Part shown: one piece after another, positions 1 through 6,787 of the stretch
Layout of the letters: the number at the start of each line of letters is the position of its first letter
How positions within the stretch are numbered: position 1 is the stretch's first letter
NCBI GenBank assembly: GCA_050747525.1
Contig: JBOGOC010000131.1
Span: 1 to 13,795, forward strand
Source: JBOGOC01 sp050747525
Lineage (GTDB): Bacteria; Acidobacteriota; Polarisedimenticolia; JACPZX01; DASXTC01
DNA length: 13,795 nt
Reading direction: 5' to 3'
Notes under the pieces: generated by a model
Seen by the model: the letters and a program-made list of their open reading frames with translations, nothing else
What the model was told of the DNA's origin: nothing
Databases searched by the model: none
Made by a program: the position numbers and the translations under genes

Positions 1-40
1 GCTCAGGCTCCAGAGAGCCCCGGCAACCACTCCCGCCGCC
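1..40 (+). repeat. 3' end of a structured intergenic repeat, copy 0 (cut by window edge)
   Basis: These bases align closely with the distal arm of the complete copy at 236-406 read on its minus strand: shared GGCTC, CTCCAGAG, CCCGG, ACCA/ACCACT and a C-rich end. The rest of the copy lies left of the window. It reads on the plus strand, so the two long-copy cases suggest that a plus-strand gene ends just to the left; this is inference. A local hairpin, CCCCGGC (18-24) with GCCGGGG (38-44), overlaps its end. This arm is the part missing from the IS-interrupted copy at 13560-13695. Confidence 0.6.
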
Positions 41-235
41 GGGGACTCGCCACTGTCACGCAAGACCCTGGGCGCCTTCCTATCACCCGCGCGACCCGTT
101 CCTCCCTCGCGTCGAAGAGAAGAGCAAAAGCAAATGCTCTTTGCGTTTCTCTAGCCGGACCGAGGGCGGGACCGCCGAGCGGATACTACCGGGTCGGGCA
201 CTGATCTTGTGATCGGTGGGTGCAGCATGGAGGGG
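41..235. other. Non-coding spacer between two repeat copies, with two small hairpins
   Basis: I see no convincing gene here. One hairpin pairs CACTGATC (199-206) with GATCGGTG (211-218) around a TTGT loop, with one G-T wobble. Another pairs AAGAGCA (120-126) with TGCTCTT (135-141). Neither is followed by a strong T-run in a useful direction, so I do not call a terminator. The spacer probably lies between the 3' ends of convergent genes, since copy 0 reads plus and copy 1 reads minus. Confidence 0.4.
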
Positions 236-406
236 CGGCGGGGGGAATGGTCTCCGGGCCCCTCTGGAGGCCGAGCCGGGTCGAGCGAGCGTTGGCCGCG
301 CGCGCTTCTGCGCGGCCAGCGAGCGAGGGCGAGGCCGGAAGCGGGGTGAGCCGGCGTGGCCAACGCCACGCCGGCGAACGCGGCCCGGAGACCATTCCCC
401 CCGCCG
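236..406 (-). repeat. Structured intergenic repeat, complete copy 1, with terminal inverted arms
   Basis: The 171-bp unit is bounded by a perfect 25-bp inverted repeat (236-260 with 382-406). Inside are two strong hairpins. One pairs 291-301 with 310-320 (11 pairs including one wobble, 8-nt loop). The other pairs 350-360 with 365-375 (11 Watson-Crick pairs, 4-nt loop). A near-identical unit lies at 13560-13695 and a partial one at 1-40. The minus orientation is chosen because the unit starts 12 bp after the stop codon of the minus-strand glycosyltransferase gene, matching how the second copy follows its gene. Stem differences between copies are compensatory. There is no long T-run and no ORF of its own; apparent ORFs here are by-products of GC-rich palindromes. 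It may act as an mRNA 3'-end structure, a REP/BIME-like element or a non-autonomous mobile element. Confidence 0.85.
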
Positions 407-418
407 GCCCGCGCGCGA

Positions 419-2032
419 CTACCAGGCGATCACGAAGGCCGCAGACCCGTCCGGATATCGGATGACGTGGCGAGGTGTCACGCCCTTGTCCGGCACTTCC
501 CACGGCTTCAACACGAAGATCGGATTGCGGCGATTCGGAATCCGGTCCCCCTTGTAGAACACCTTCTCCTTGAACAGGTAGGGTGTATCTCTAAGCTGAG
601 TGCGCTGGTAGTGCTCCGGCGGAATGCCCTGGTAGTAGACGAGCTGGATCCAGGGCTCGTCCTCGTTGAGAGTCACGTAGATGCTGTCGTGCCCGGCCGA
701 GACCTGCTTCAGGTAGTCATAGGTCTCGCGCAGCCCGTACTGGAAGGCCTGGGCCGAGGTGATCGGCCACCTGGTGAAGTAGTCGTTCGCGTAGATCGAC
801 GTGCTCCACGCCGCCATCAGGCCCAGCACGACCATCGCGGCCGCGGCCGCCCGCGAGGCCAGGGCCCGGGGGCGCTCCCGCCACCATGCGGCCAGCTGGG
901 CCACGCCCGCCCCCGCCACGGCGTACAGCCCCGGAAGCGCCACCAGGGCCCGCACGGCATGGCGCGGATCGACCGTGAGGGCGGCGGCCGCCGGGAACAG
1001 GAGGATCCAGCACAGGAGAAAGCGGCCTCCCGGGGACCGGCTCCTCGCGCACGCCACCAGCCCGAGGATCGCCAGCAGCGCTTCGTGGGGATGCAGGACG
1101 CCGTGGCCCGGCACGCCATGCCGGGGATTGGGATCTCCTTCCGTGATCAGGAAGCGCGGCGAGTAGTAAGTGAGGTAATTGCCGGCCAGGGCGGCGGCCC
1201 TGCCTGGCATGCTGGTCCCGGGCATCGCGGTGGCGACCGACAGATTCGCGAAGCGCCGCCAACCGCGCTCGGTGAGGGAGAAGGCCGCCACCGGAATCAG
1301 CAGCGCGGCCATCACCGCCGCGGCCGGCAGCCAGAGTCGTCTCTGGCCGGCAAGCTGGCGGCGGTGAGTCCACACGAACGCGGTCACGAGCAGGGGCATG
1401 GCCAGCCGGGCCGTCGGATACGTGTGAAGTGTGAGCCCCAGCGCGGCCGCGGCCGCGATGAAGCGGGCGCCGCGGTGCGAGGCATCGGACCGCAGCGCGG
1501 TGGCCGCCATCCAGAATCCCACACCGAACAGCAGCGGCAGCAGGGAGGCCTGGAACCCGATGCGGCTGAAATGCACCGCCCAGGGGGATGTGGCCATCAG
1601 GAACGCCGCGGCCAGGCCGGCCACGCGCGCCCCCGATTCTCTGACCCGGCCTCCGCGCGCTCCATGGGCCGAATAGGCCGATAGCAGCGCGGTGGTCATG
1701 AGTCCCGCCACCGGGACGGCCAGGGTGCCGGAAGCGGCGGCGACGAAGCGCGCGGCCAGCGGGGTGGCGCCGAACAGGGCCACCGCCGGCACCGTCAGGT
1801 AGATGTAGAGGGGCTCGCTCCAGCCGATACCGAAGACATCGAAGACGAAGGGGAGCAGCACGCCGTGGCGATCCCGGCCCGTGGTCAGCAGGCTCCAGGC
1901 TTCGTAGCCGTGCAGAGCCTCATCGCAGTACAGGGCCGCGGGGACCGAGCCGAGCCAGGCGAAGCGCAGGACGCCGGCAAGAAGGGTGGCAAGCGCGAGC
2001 CCCCAACGGTAAAAACGCCCGTCCGACAGCAT
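419..2032 (-). CDS. GT39/ArnT-like membrane glycosyltransferase
   Basis: The 537-aa product is a polytopic membrane protein of the glycosyltransferase 39 / RgtA-ArnT-like superfamily, which moves a sugar from a polyprenyl-phosphate donor to a protein or glycan outside the inner membrane. The first hydrophobic segment (about 11-28) is followed by the loop with CDEALHGYEAW, whose D37-E38 pair fits the family's catalytic acidic motif. About ten further hydrophobic segments follow, including the SPWAVHFSRIGFQ region near 149-161 that is typical of the family. A soluble tail of about 120 residues ends the protein. The donor and acceptor cannot be read from sequence. The ATG at 2032 has no Shine-Dalgarno; TAGACT lies 9 nt upstream, so the mRNA may be leaderless. 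The gene is divergent from the DUF4139 gene and is followed at 12 bp by repeat copy 1. Confidence 0.85.
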   Translation of the reverse strand: MLSDGRFYRWGLALATLLAGVLRFAWLGSVPAALYCDEALHGYEAWSLLTTGRDRHGVLLPFVFDVFGIGWSEPLYIYLTVPAVALFGATPLAARFVAAASGTLAVPVAGLMTTALLSAYSAHGARGGRVRESGARVAGLAAAFLMATSPWAVHFSRIGFQASLLPLLFGVGFWMAATALRSDASHRGARFIAAAAALGLTLHTYPTARLAMPLLVTAFVWTHRRQLAGQRRLWLPAAAVMAALLIPVAAFSLTERGWRRFANLSVATAMPGTSMPGRAAALAGNYLTYYSPRFLITEGDPNPRHGVPGHGVLHPHEALLAILGLVACARSRSPGGRFLLCWILLFPAAAALTVDPRHAVRALVALPGLYAVAGAGVAQLAAWWRERPRALASRAAAAAMVVLGLMAAWSTSIYANDYFTRWPITSAQAFQYGLRETYDYLKQVSAGHDSIYVTLNEDEPWIQLVYYQGIPPEHYQRTQLRDTPYLFKEKVFYKGDRIPNRRNPIFVLKPWEVPDKGVTPRHVIRYPDGSAAFVIAW

Positions 2033-2082
2033 CGGTGGGCCAGTCTACCACCTGGTTCGATCGTGCGATATATTCGGTCGCG
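2033..2082. promoter_or_regulatory. 50-bp divergent promoter region between the GT39 and DUF4139 genes
   Basis: Both genes must start within this gap. On the plus strand TATATT (2069-2074) lies 8 nt before the ATG at 2083. On the minus strand TAGACT ends 9 nt before the ATG at 2032. Neither start has a purine-rich ribosome site and neither hexamer has a good -35 match, so these are weak calls. If correct, both mRNAs are nearly leaderless. Confidence 0.35.
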
Positions 2083-3522
2083 ATGCGCCGGCCCCTCCTC
2101 CTCATCGGCACGGCCCTGCTCATCGCGACCTCATCCGCGGGGGCGCCGCCGCCGTCCGCCGCCTCGCACGTGAGCCGGGCGGAAGGGGCGCGCGAGAGCG
2201 TGGCGGTCACCATCTACAACAGCAACCTGGGGCTGGTCCGCGAGACACGCACCGTCTCGCTGTCGGCCGGGTTCAACGAGCTGCGCTACATGGATGTGGC
2301 GGCCCAGATCAACCCGCGCACCGTCCACATCGCGAGCGTGCCGCAGTCCGGACGGCTCGACGTGAGGGAGCAGAACTACGAGTTCGATCTCATCTCTCCC
2401 GAGAAGCTGATGGAGCGGTTCATCGGGCGGCGGGTCAAGCTGGTGTTCGGCGAGGGATCGCCCCAGGGAGCGCGCGAGCAGGAGGGGACGCTCATCAGCA
2501 CCAACGGCGGGATGGTGTACGACATCGGCGGATCGATCCACGTCAATCCGCCCGCGCGGCCCGTGCTCCCCGAGATCCCGGGCGGACTGATCAGCGTGCC
2601 CACCCTGGTGTGGCTGCTCGAGGCGGACAGCGGGGGTAGCCAGAAAGTGGAGACCTCGTACCTCACGGGAGGGCTCACCTGGGCGGCCGACTACGTCGGG
2701 GTGGTGGAGGGAGACGACGCGAAGCTGGCGTTGACCGGGTGGGTCACCCTGGACAACACCAGCGGCGCCACGTACGAGAACGCGACGCTCAAGCTGGTGG
2801 CGGGCGACGTCCACCGCGCCCCTCAAGATGCGATGAAGGTGGCCCGGGCGATGGAGGAGATGCAGGCCGCCCGCCCGGCGTTCGCCGAGGAGTCGTTCTT
2901 CGAGTACCACCTCTACACGCTGGAGCGCCCTTCCACCATCAAGGACCGCCAGACCAAGCAGATCCAGCTCCTGGAGTCGCCCGGGATCGCGGTGAAGAAG
3001 GTCTACTTACTGACCGGTCAGCCCATGTACTTCCGCGGAATGGTGCCCGGCACGGAGGCCAGCCTGAGGCCCGAGGTCCAGCTGGAGCTGGTCAACAGCG
3101 AGAAGAACAACCTGGGGATGCCGCTTCCCGCAGGTATCGTGCGCCTCTACAAGAAGGACGCCTCGGGGAGCCTGCAGTTCATCGGAGAAGACCGCATCGA
3201 TCACACCCCGAAGGACGAGACGGTGCGGCTGCAGGTGGGGCGCGCGTTCGACGTGACCGCCGAGCGGGTGCAGACCGACTTCCGGGCGGTGAGCGCCGGG
3301 CGGTACGATGCGGAGACCGCTTTCCGCATCTCGATCCGCAACCACAAGACCGAGGACGTCACCGTTATCGTGCGCGAGCCGGTGGCAGGGGACTGGAAGG
3401 TGCTGAGTTCCTCGCATCCTCCCATCAAGGTGGACGCGACGACGCTCGAGTTCAGCGTGCCGGTGTCGCGGGACAAGGAGGCGGTGCTGGAATACCGCAT
3501 CGCGGTGGACTGGGGGAACTAG
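2083..3522 (+). CDS. Secreted DUF4139 domain protein
   Basis: The 479-aa product begins with a Sec-type signal (MRRPLLLIGTALLIATSSAG) and is therefore placed at the ATG at 2083 rather than an in-frame GTG at 2035. The mature part has an N-terminal region (about 38-180, with AVTIYNSNLGLVRETR) and then a long beta-rich DUF4139 region from about 190 to the end, including LTGGLTWAADYVGVV and a run resembling LDNTSGATYENATLKLVAGDV. The biochemical role of the family in bacteria is not established; related domains occur in surface or envelope proteins. Its stop codon is 5 nt before the next ATG, so it is probably cotranscribed with the acetyltransferase-like gene. No catalytic motif is recognised. 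Confidence 0.85.
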   Translation: MRRPLLLIGTALLIATSSAGAPPPSAASHVSRAEGARESVAVTIYNSNLGLVRETRTVSLSAGFNELRYMDVAAQINPRTVHIASVPQSGRLDVREQNYEFDLISPEKLMERFIGRRVKLVFGEGSPQGAREQEGTLISTNGGMVYDIGGSIHVNPPARPVLPEIPGGLISVPTLVWLLEADSGGSQKVETSYLTGGLTWAADYVGVVEGDDAKLALTGWVTLDNTSGATYENATLKLVAGDVHRAPQDAMKVARAMEEMQAARPAFAEESFFEYHLYTLERPSTIKDRQTKQIQLLESPGIAVKKVYLLTGQPMYFRGMVPGTEASLRPEVQLELVNSEKNNLGMPLPAGIVRLYKKDASGSLQFIGEDRIDHTPKDETVRLQVGRAFDVTAERVQTDFRAVSAGRYDAETAFRISIRNHKTEDVTVIVREPVAGDWKVLSSSHPPIKVDATTLEFSVPVSRDKEAVLEYRIAVDWGN

Positions 3523-3527
3523 CGCCC

Positions 3528-4487
3528 ATGGGATTCGTCTCCCGCATCCAGTCGATCAACAGCAGAGTCTTCCGAAGAATCGGCCGCCAGGAGATCCGCG
3601 AGCAGCTCGCGGCACTGGGGCTCGGTCCCGGTGACCTGGTGTTCGCTCACGTGTCGATGCGGCAGCTGGGCTTCGTCACCGGCGGTCCGGGAGAGGTGAC
3701 CGAAGCGCTGCTCGAGCTGCTGGGAGCCGCGGGCACGCTCGTCATGTCGGCGTGGATGGCCCCCGACGCCCGCCCGGACGGGTCGGTGCTGTTCGACGTG
3801 TCGGCCACCCCGTCGCGCAGCGGCCTGCTGTCCGAGCTGCTGCGGCAGACGCCGCGCTCCGTGCGCAGTCTGCATCCGGTGGCGTCGGTGGTGGCGGTGG
3901 GAGCGCGTGCCGCCGAGGTGACCGAGGGGCACGATCGTTGCGCCACCCCCTTCGGCGCGGGAAGCCCCTATGCCAGGCTGACCTCTCTCAAGCCGAAGCT
4001 CCTGCTGGTGGGAGCGCACATGGGGGGGCTTCTCTACCACGTTCAGGACCGCGTGGATTTCCCCAATCTCTACGACAAGCTGCCGATCGAATTCGAGGTG
4101 CGCGACGCCGCGGGGCATTACCGGAAGCTGTCCACACCGGTGCTGCGTCCGATCCCGGCCGCGGTGATCCTTCCCGGAAGCCGCCCCGAGAACAGGGACT
4201 ACCTCCTGATGCCCGACTACGCTCTGATGTTCCCTTCGGAGCGCGAGCGCAAGGTGATGGACGCGGGTTACCTGCGCTTCAACCGCAGCAGGTTCCTGGG
4301 AAGGCGCGAGCGCCTGCGCTCGAGAGGCATCCTCAGGACGGGCCGCGTGGGTGGAGCAGAAGCGGCGTTGCTGGACGGAGAGCGCATGATGGACCAGATC
4401 GCCAAGGACCTGGCCTGGGATCTTGCGCGCTACAAGGAAGAGTACGACCCGGAAACCCTCTCGCGGCTTGCCTTACCCGTTTTTTGA
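3528..4487 (+). CDS. AAC(3)-family N-acetyltransferase-like protein
   Basis: The 319-aa product matches the aminoglycoside 3-N-acetyltransferase (Antibiotic_NAT) fold, whose members use acetyl-CoA to acylate amino groups. Family signatures are GDLVFAHVSMRQLGFVTGG (35-53), LVMSAW (71-76), SLHPVASVVAVG (114-125, conserved H116), PFGAGSPYARL (141-151) and KLLLVGAHMGGLLYHVQD (157-174). In the last segment aminoglycoside-resistance enzymes usually read H-x-x-E; here it is H171-V-Q-D174, an Asp for Glu change, and the nearby Asn-Thr typical of resistance enzymes is absent. A chromosomal housekeeping or glycan-modifying role is therefore at least as likely as drug resistance. The start is the ATG 5 nt after the DUF4139 stop; an in-frame ORF extending far upstream overlaps that gene and is not real. 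Confidence 0.85.
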   Translation: MGFVSRIQSINSRVFRRIGRQEIREQLAALGLGPGDLVFAHVSMRQLGFVTGGPGEVTEALLELLGAAGTLVMSAWMAPDARPDGSVLFDVSATPSRSGLLSELLRQTPRSVRSLHPVASVVAVGARAAEVTEGHDRCATPFGAGSPYARLTSLKPKLLLVGAHMGGLLYHVQDRVDFPNLYDKLPIEFEVRDAAGHYRKLSTPVLRPIPAAVILPGSRPENRDYLLMPDYALMFPSERERKVMDAGYLRFNRSRFLGRRERLRSRGILRTGRVGGAEAALLDGERMMDQIAKDLAWDLARYKEEYDPETLSRLALPVF

Positions 4488-4495
4488 TTCCGCAC

Positions 4496-4538
4496 GATCC
4501 GGGCATGTCCACCGCCGACCGTCACCGGATCCATTTTT
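4496..4538 (+). terminator. Probable intrinsic terminator after the DUF4139-acetyltransferase pair
   Basis: GATCCGG (4496-4502) pairs perfectly with CCGGATC (4525-4531), and TTTTT follows at 4534-4538. It lies 9 nt after the stop codon at 4487. The 22-nt loop is large, so the strength is uncertain. Confidence 0.5.
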
Positions 4539-4602
4539 AGGACACTCGCGCGAGCGGTCGGCACGCCCGGGAGGCCCTCCCTCCAAGTCCATGAGAACAG
4601 AA

Positions 4603-4633
4603 TGACATGGGCTTGCTTCGATCCGTCATGTCA
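4603..4633. repeat. Inverted repeat TGACATG / CATGTCA
   Basis: Perfect 7-bp arms at 4603-4609 and 4627-4633 are separated by 17 bp, in the spacer upstream of the small acidic-protein gene. The spacing is close to two helical turns between arm centres, which would suit a dimeric regulator, but there is no direct support for an operator. Confidence 0.3.
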
Positions 4634-4672
4634 ACCGGATGGCCGGCTCTGGCATCTAACGTGCAAGGATGA

Positions 4673-4701
4673 TTGCAGCCAGATAGAGGCCGCGGAATAA
4701 A
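4673..4701 (+). promoter_or_regulatory. Weak candidate promoter for the small acidic-protein gene
   Basis: TTGCAG (4673-4678), a 17-bp spacer and AATAAA (4696-4701) form a partial sigma-70 match. It would give a leader of about 75 nt carrying a GGAGGT ribosome site 10 nt before the ATG at 4783. Apart from the terminator and the inverted repeat, nothing else is recognisable in the 295-bp gap 4488-4782. Confidence 0.25.
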
Positions 4702-4782
4702 CGGCAAGGTGCCGGCATTCAAGAGGAGAACTCAGACACAAGCAGGATGGATGGCAGGAGCCCACTGGAGGTCTAGGTCGCC

Positions 4783-5019
4783 ATGATCAGCTTGAGAGAA
4801 AGCCTGGAAGAGCTCATGGAGGCGAGCGCGAACAAGATGCTTGCGGACGACGGTTCGCTCGAAGGGACGCAGGCTCTGGCACGCATGGCTCTGCTGCTCG
4901 AGCTGATGGAACGTCTTGAGGCCAACGAGGGGGACTGGGACGATTGCGACCTGCTGCCCGAAGGGGTCCCCACGCTGTCGGGGCTTCAGTTCAAGAGCGC
5001 TTCGACCCTGCCACATTAG
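4783..5019 (+). CDS. Small acidic protein of unknown function
   Basis: The 78-aa product is acidic and rich in Leu, Glu and Met. A predicted helical stretch (about 4-50, with ALARMALLLELMERLEANEG) precedes a short tail. I do not recognise a family. It has no signal peptide or convincing membrane segment, so it is probably cytosolic. Support for a real gene is the GGAGGT site 10 nt before the ATG, mostly GC-ending codons, and placement after a terminator. Its last 29 bp overlap the 3' end of the response-regulator gene on the other strand, so the two converge and their transcripts can pair at the ends. It could be a partner or antagonist of the regulator, but this is only context. Confidence 0.6.
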   Translation: MISLRESLEELMEASANKMLADDGSLEGTQALARMALLLELMERLEANEGDWDDCDLLPEGVPTLSGLQFKSASTLPH

Positions 5020-5398
5020 CCGTCTGCTCCGACCGAACGCGCGCCACCCGCTCCACAGCGCGCACCAACTCTTCAGCGGCGAAGGGCTTCTGAAGAAACT
5101 CAGCGCTCAAGGATCGAAGGTAGTCCACGACCGGCTCTTCGGATGTGAAGCCGGTCATGAAGATGGTGCGCCCCTGGAGCCGGGGGCGCACCTTGCGCAT
5201 CCGGGCATACAGCAGGACACCGTCGGCGTCGGGGAGAATCAGATCGAGCACCACGGCGTCGTGGGATCGGCGGCGCACCCGCTCGAGGGCTTCCCGGCCC
5301 GTGGAGGCGGTGTCCACATCCCATCCTTCCAGCCTCAGGATGCGAGCGGCCAGGTCGAGCAGGTCCGGATCATCTTCGACCACCAGAACGGCAGGCAT
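4991..5398 (-). CDS. Single-domain response regulator (receiver domain only)
   Basis: The 135-aa product is a CheY-like receiver with no output domain. The acidic triad E8-D9-D10, phospho-acceptor D52 (VVLDLILPDADG), switch Thr T82 (FMTGF) and K104-P105 (FLQKPF) are all present, so it should accept phosphate from a histidine kinase, which is not in this window. The residues after about 120 (VRSEQTANVAGSKRS) look like a disordered tail. I start it at the ATG at 5398 (MPAVLVVEDD); upstream in-frame codons do not look like protein and overlap the promoter. No Shine-Dalgarno precedes this ATG, while a -10-like box ends 7 nt before it, so translation is probably leaderless. Confidence 0.9.
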   Translation of the reverse strand: MPAVLVVEDDPDLLDLAARILRLEGWDVDTASTGREALERVRRRSHDAVVLDLILPDADGVLLYARMRKVRPRLQGRTIFMTGFTSEEPVVDYLRSLSAEFLQKPFAAEELVRAVERVARVRSEQTANVAGSKRS

Positions 5399-5405
5399 GA
5401 GAGAG

Positions 5406-5433
5406 AATCTAGAATGGCCGCCGGCCAAGTCAA
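5406..5433 (-). promoter_or_regulatory. Promoter of the response-regulator gene
   Basis: Read on the minus strand: TTGACT (5433-5428), a 16-bp spacer and TAGATT (5411-5406). The expected start point falls at or next to the ATG at 5398, 7 nt after the -10 box. The -35 hexamer matches the consensus at five of six positions and the -10 at four of six. Confidence 0.55.
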
Positions 5434-5439
5434 CGGGTC

Positions 5440-5468
5440 TTGACGCGCACCCCCTTTCGCGGTAAAAG
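5440..5468 (+). promoter_or_regulatory. Promoter for the sigma-factor leader, back-to-back with the regulator promoter
   Basis: TTGACG (5440-5445), a 17-bp spacer and TAAAAG (5463-5468) form a good sigma-70-type match. The predicted start is near 5475, about 410 nt before the sigma-factor gene. Its -35 box and that of the opposite promoter form the inverted repeat GTCAA-N6-TTGAC (5429-5444). Confidence 0.5.
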
Positions 5469-5474
5469 ATGCCG

Positions 5475-5881
5475 CACTCAATTGGGCAAGGACCATACAA
5501 CGCCGGTAGTCCCCCTACATTCCGTGTAGCCGCGTAAATGGTTAGCATTTTCAGACACTTGTGTCTGTTGGGTTCAACCCTGTCCTGATCTTGCCCCCGA
5601 AAGTGTAGACCCCTCGCAAGCCTGCCTCGCTGAGGCCTGGTCCCTAAGATATTCTCTGATAGCAACTTAGGGGCTACTCCCGTCTCCGTCGGGATTTTCG
5701 GGGAAGCCGGTACGCATTTTGCTGGGTCATCCTTTGTCCGATGGGGGGAGGCTCTACCGTGGTGGTCGTCTCGTCCAGTCTCCACGATGACCCTGTGTCT
5801 GCGTCACCCCTCTCACACATCCGCAACCAGAACGACAAGAAGCTCGTCCAGACTCTTGGGCGCTGACACCATGGGAGCAGC
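5475..5881 (+). ncRNA. Hairpin-rich long 5' leader or small RNA upstream of the sigma-factor gene
   Basis: This stretch of about 400 nt has no credible ORF. Paired segments include CAGACAC/GTGTCTG (5552-5558 with 5561-5567), GGGTT/AACCC (5570-5580), GCCTC/GAGGC (5624-5628 with 5632-5636), CCCTAAG/CTTAGGG (5642-5648 with 5666-5672) and GGGTCATC/GATGACCC (5724-5731 with 5786-5793). A short hairpin TCCCG/CGGGA (5678-5694) is followed directly by TTTT, so an RNA of about 220 nt could end near 5698. Base composition is less GC-rich than the flanking genes. It matches no riboswitch or 6S-type consensus I can recognise by eye. It may be a regulatory leader, a separate small RNA, or both. Confidence 0.4.
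5552..5567. repeat. 16-bp near-perfect palindrome
   Basis: Arms CAGACAC and GTGTCTG are separated by only two bases, which is too tight for an RNA hairpin without fraying but typical of a dimeric repressor operator. It lies about 80 bp downstream of the predicted start of the sigma-factor transcript. Confidence 0.4.
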
Positions 5882-6769
5882 ATGATGAAGCCGGCGCGCG
5901 GTGGTTCTGCACTCAGTCGTTATCTCTCGGACATCAGGACCTACCCACTGCTGAGCAAAGAGAAAGAGCTGGAGATTGGCCAGCGCATCTCGGACGGCCG
6001 CCGCGACGGCATGGACGAGCTGGTGCTGTCCAACCTGGGATTCGTCGTGAAGATCGCCAGCGAGTACCAGAACATGGGGCTCCCCTTCGAGGACCTGCTC
6101 AACGAAGGGAACATCGGCCTCATCCACGCCGCTTCCCGTTATGACCACACGCGAGGGATCAAGTTCATCACCTATGCCTCCTGGTGGGTGCGCAAGTCGA
6201 TCCTGAAGGCGCTCGCCGAGCAGGCTTCGATGATCCGGGTGCCCAGCTACCAGCGCAAGAAGGTGGCGCGGCTGAAGGCCGAGTCCGAGGCGCTGCGCGC
6301 CCAGCATGGCCACCAGGCCCCCGAGCCGTCGTGCGATCAGTGCCTGCCCGAGCCTGCGCCCGGTCCGCGCTATCGCGCGGTGTCGCTCGACGATGCCGCG
6401 CGCACGGAAGGCCACGCGCGCCTCATCGAGATCCTGGTTGACTACAGGTGCGAAGATCCCGAGCGGGAGATCATCCGCCGCGAGAGCCTGGCGCACCTCG
6501 AGCGCAGCCTGACCTGCCTCAACGAGAAGGAGCGCGCGGTCATCTCCCGCCGCTTCGGTCTTTCGGGCGGCCGCGTGCTGACCCTCAAGGAGATCGGGAC
6601 CACCCTGGGGCTGAGCCGGGAGCGTGTCCGCCAGATCGAGATGGCCGCCCGCTCCAAGCTGCGCTCCCAGATCCACCGGGCCCGCGTGCTGCACGGCGCC
6701 GAGACAATGAGCGCGAGGCCACGCCCATCACGACGCATGGGTCTGAAGGTGCCGGCCCAGTCGTCCTAG
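5882..6769 (+). CDS. Group-2 sigma-70 family factor (RpoD/SigA-like, lacking region 1.1)
   Basis: The 295-aa product directs RNA polymerase to promoters. Region 1.2 is at 9-36 (SALSRYLSDIRTYPLLSKEKELEIGQRI). Region 2 spans about 45-124, including DLLNEGNIGLIHAASRYDHTRG and FITYASWWVRKSI, with a standard aromatic melting motif. The 3.2 finger is near 166-188 (AVSLDDAART...LIEILVD). Region 4 covers about 195-262, ending in the helix-turn-helix LTLKEIGTTLGLSRERVRQIE. There is no region 1.1, as in group 2 factors. Region 3 is odd: the helix-turn-helix consensus expected between about 130 and 165 is replaced by a Pro-rich stretch with C151-D-Q-C154, and two more cysteines lie at 190 and 212. GGGAG (5873-5877) is 4 nt before the first ATG and 7 nt before the second at 5885, so the latter may be the true start. 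Confidence 0.9.
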   Translation: MMKPARGGSALSRYLSDIRTYPLLSKEKELEIGQRISDGRRDGMDELVLSNLGFVVKIASEYQNMGLPFEDLLNEGNIGLIHAASRYDHTRGIKFITYASWWVRKSILKALAEQASMIRVPSYQRKKVARLKAESEALRAQHGHQAPEPSCDQCLPEPAPGPRYRAVSLDDAARTEGHARLIEILVDYRCEDPEREIIRRESLAHLERSLTCLNEKERAVISRRFGLSGGRVLTLKEIGTTLGLSRERVRQIEMAARSKLRSQIHRARVLHGAETMSARPRPSRRMGLKVPAQSS

Positions 6770-6787
6770 ACATCCCGTTTCGCTCTT

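Noticed and set aside
186..503. Similar short ORFs in both repeat copies (for example at 186-503 minus and 13548-13787 plus)
   Set aside because: Their similarity comes from the shared repeat DNA; differences between copies preserve stems rather than protein sequence, and no ribosome site supports them.
356..1684. 442-aa plus-strand ORF antisense to the GT39 gene
   Set aside because: Low-complexity Arg/Gly/His-rich translation typical of GC-rich antisense frames; the minus-strand frame has clear family motifs and membrane segments.
2739..3527. In-frame upstream extension of the acetyltransferase-like gene
   Set aside because: It overlaps the DUF4139 gene in another frame and reads as Arg/Gly-rich shadow; family homology starts after the ATG at 3528.
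5570..5580. GGGTTCAACCC resembling a tRNA T-arm
   Set aside because: No acceptor, D or anticodon arms can be built around it; it is a short palindrome in the leader.
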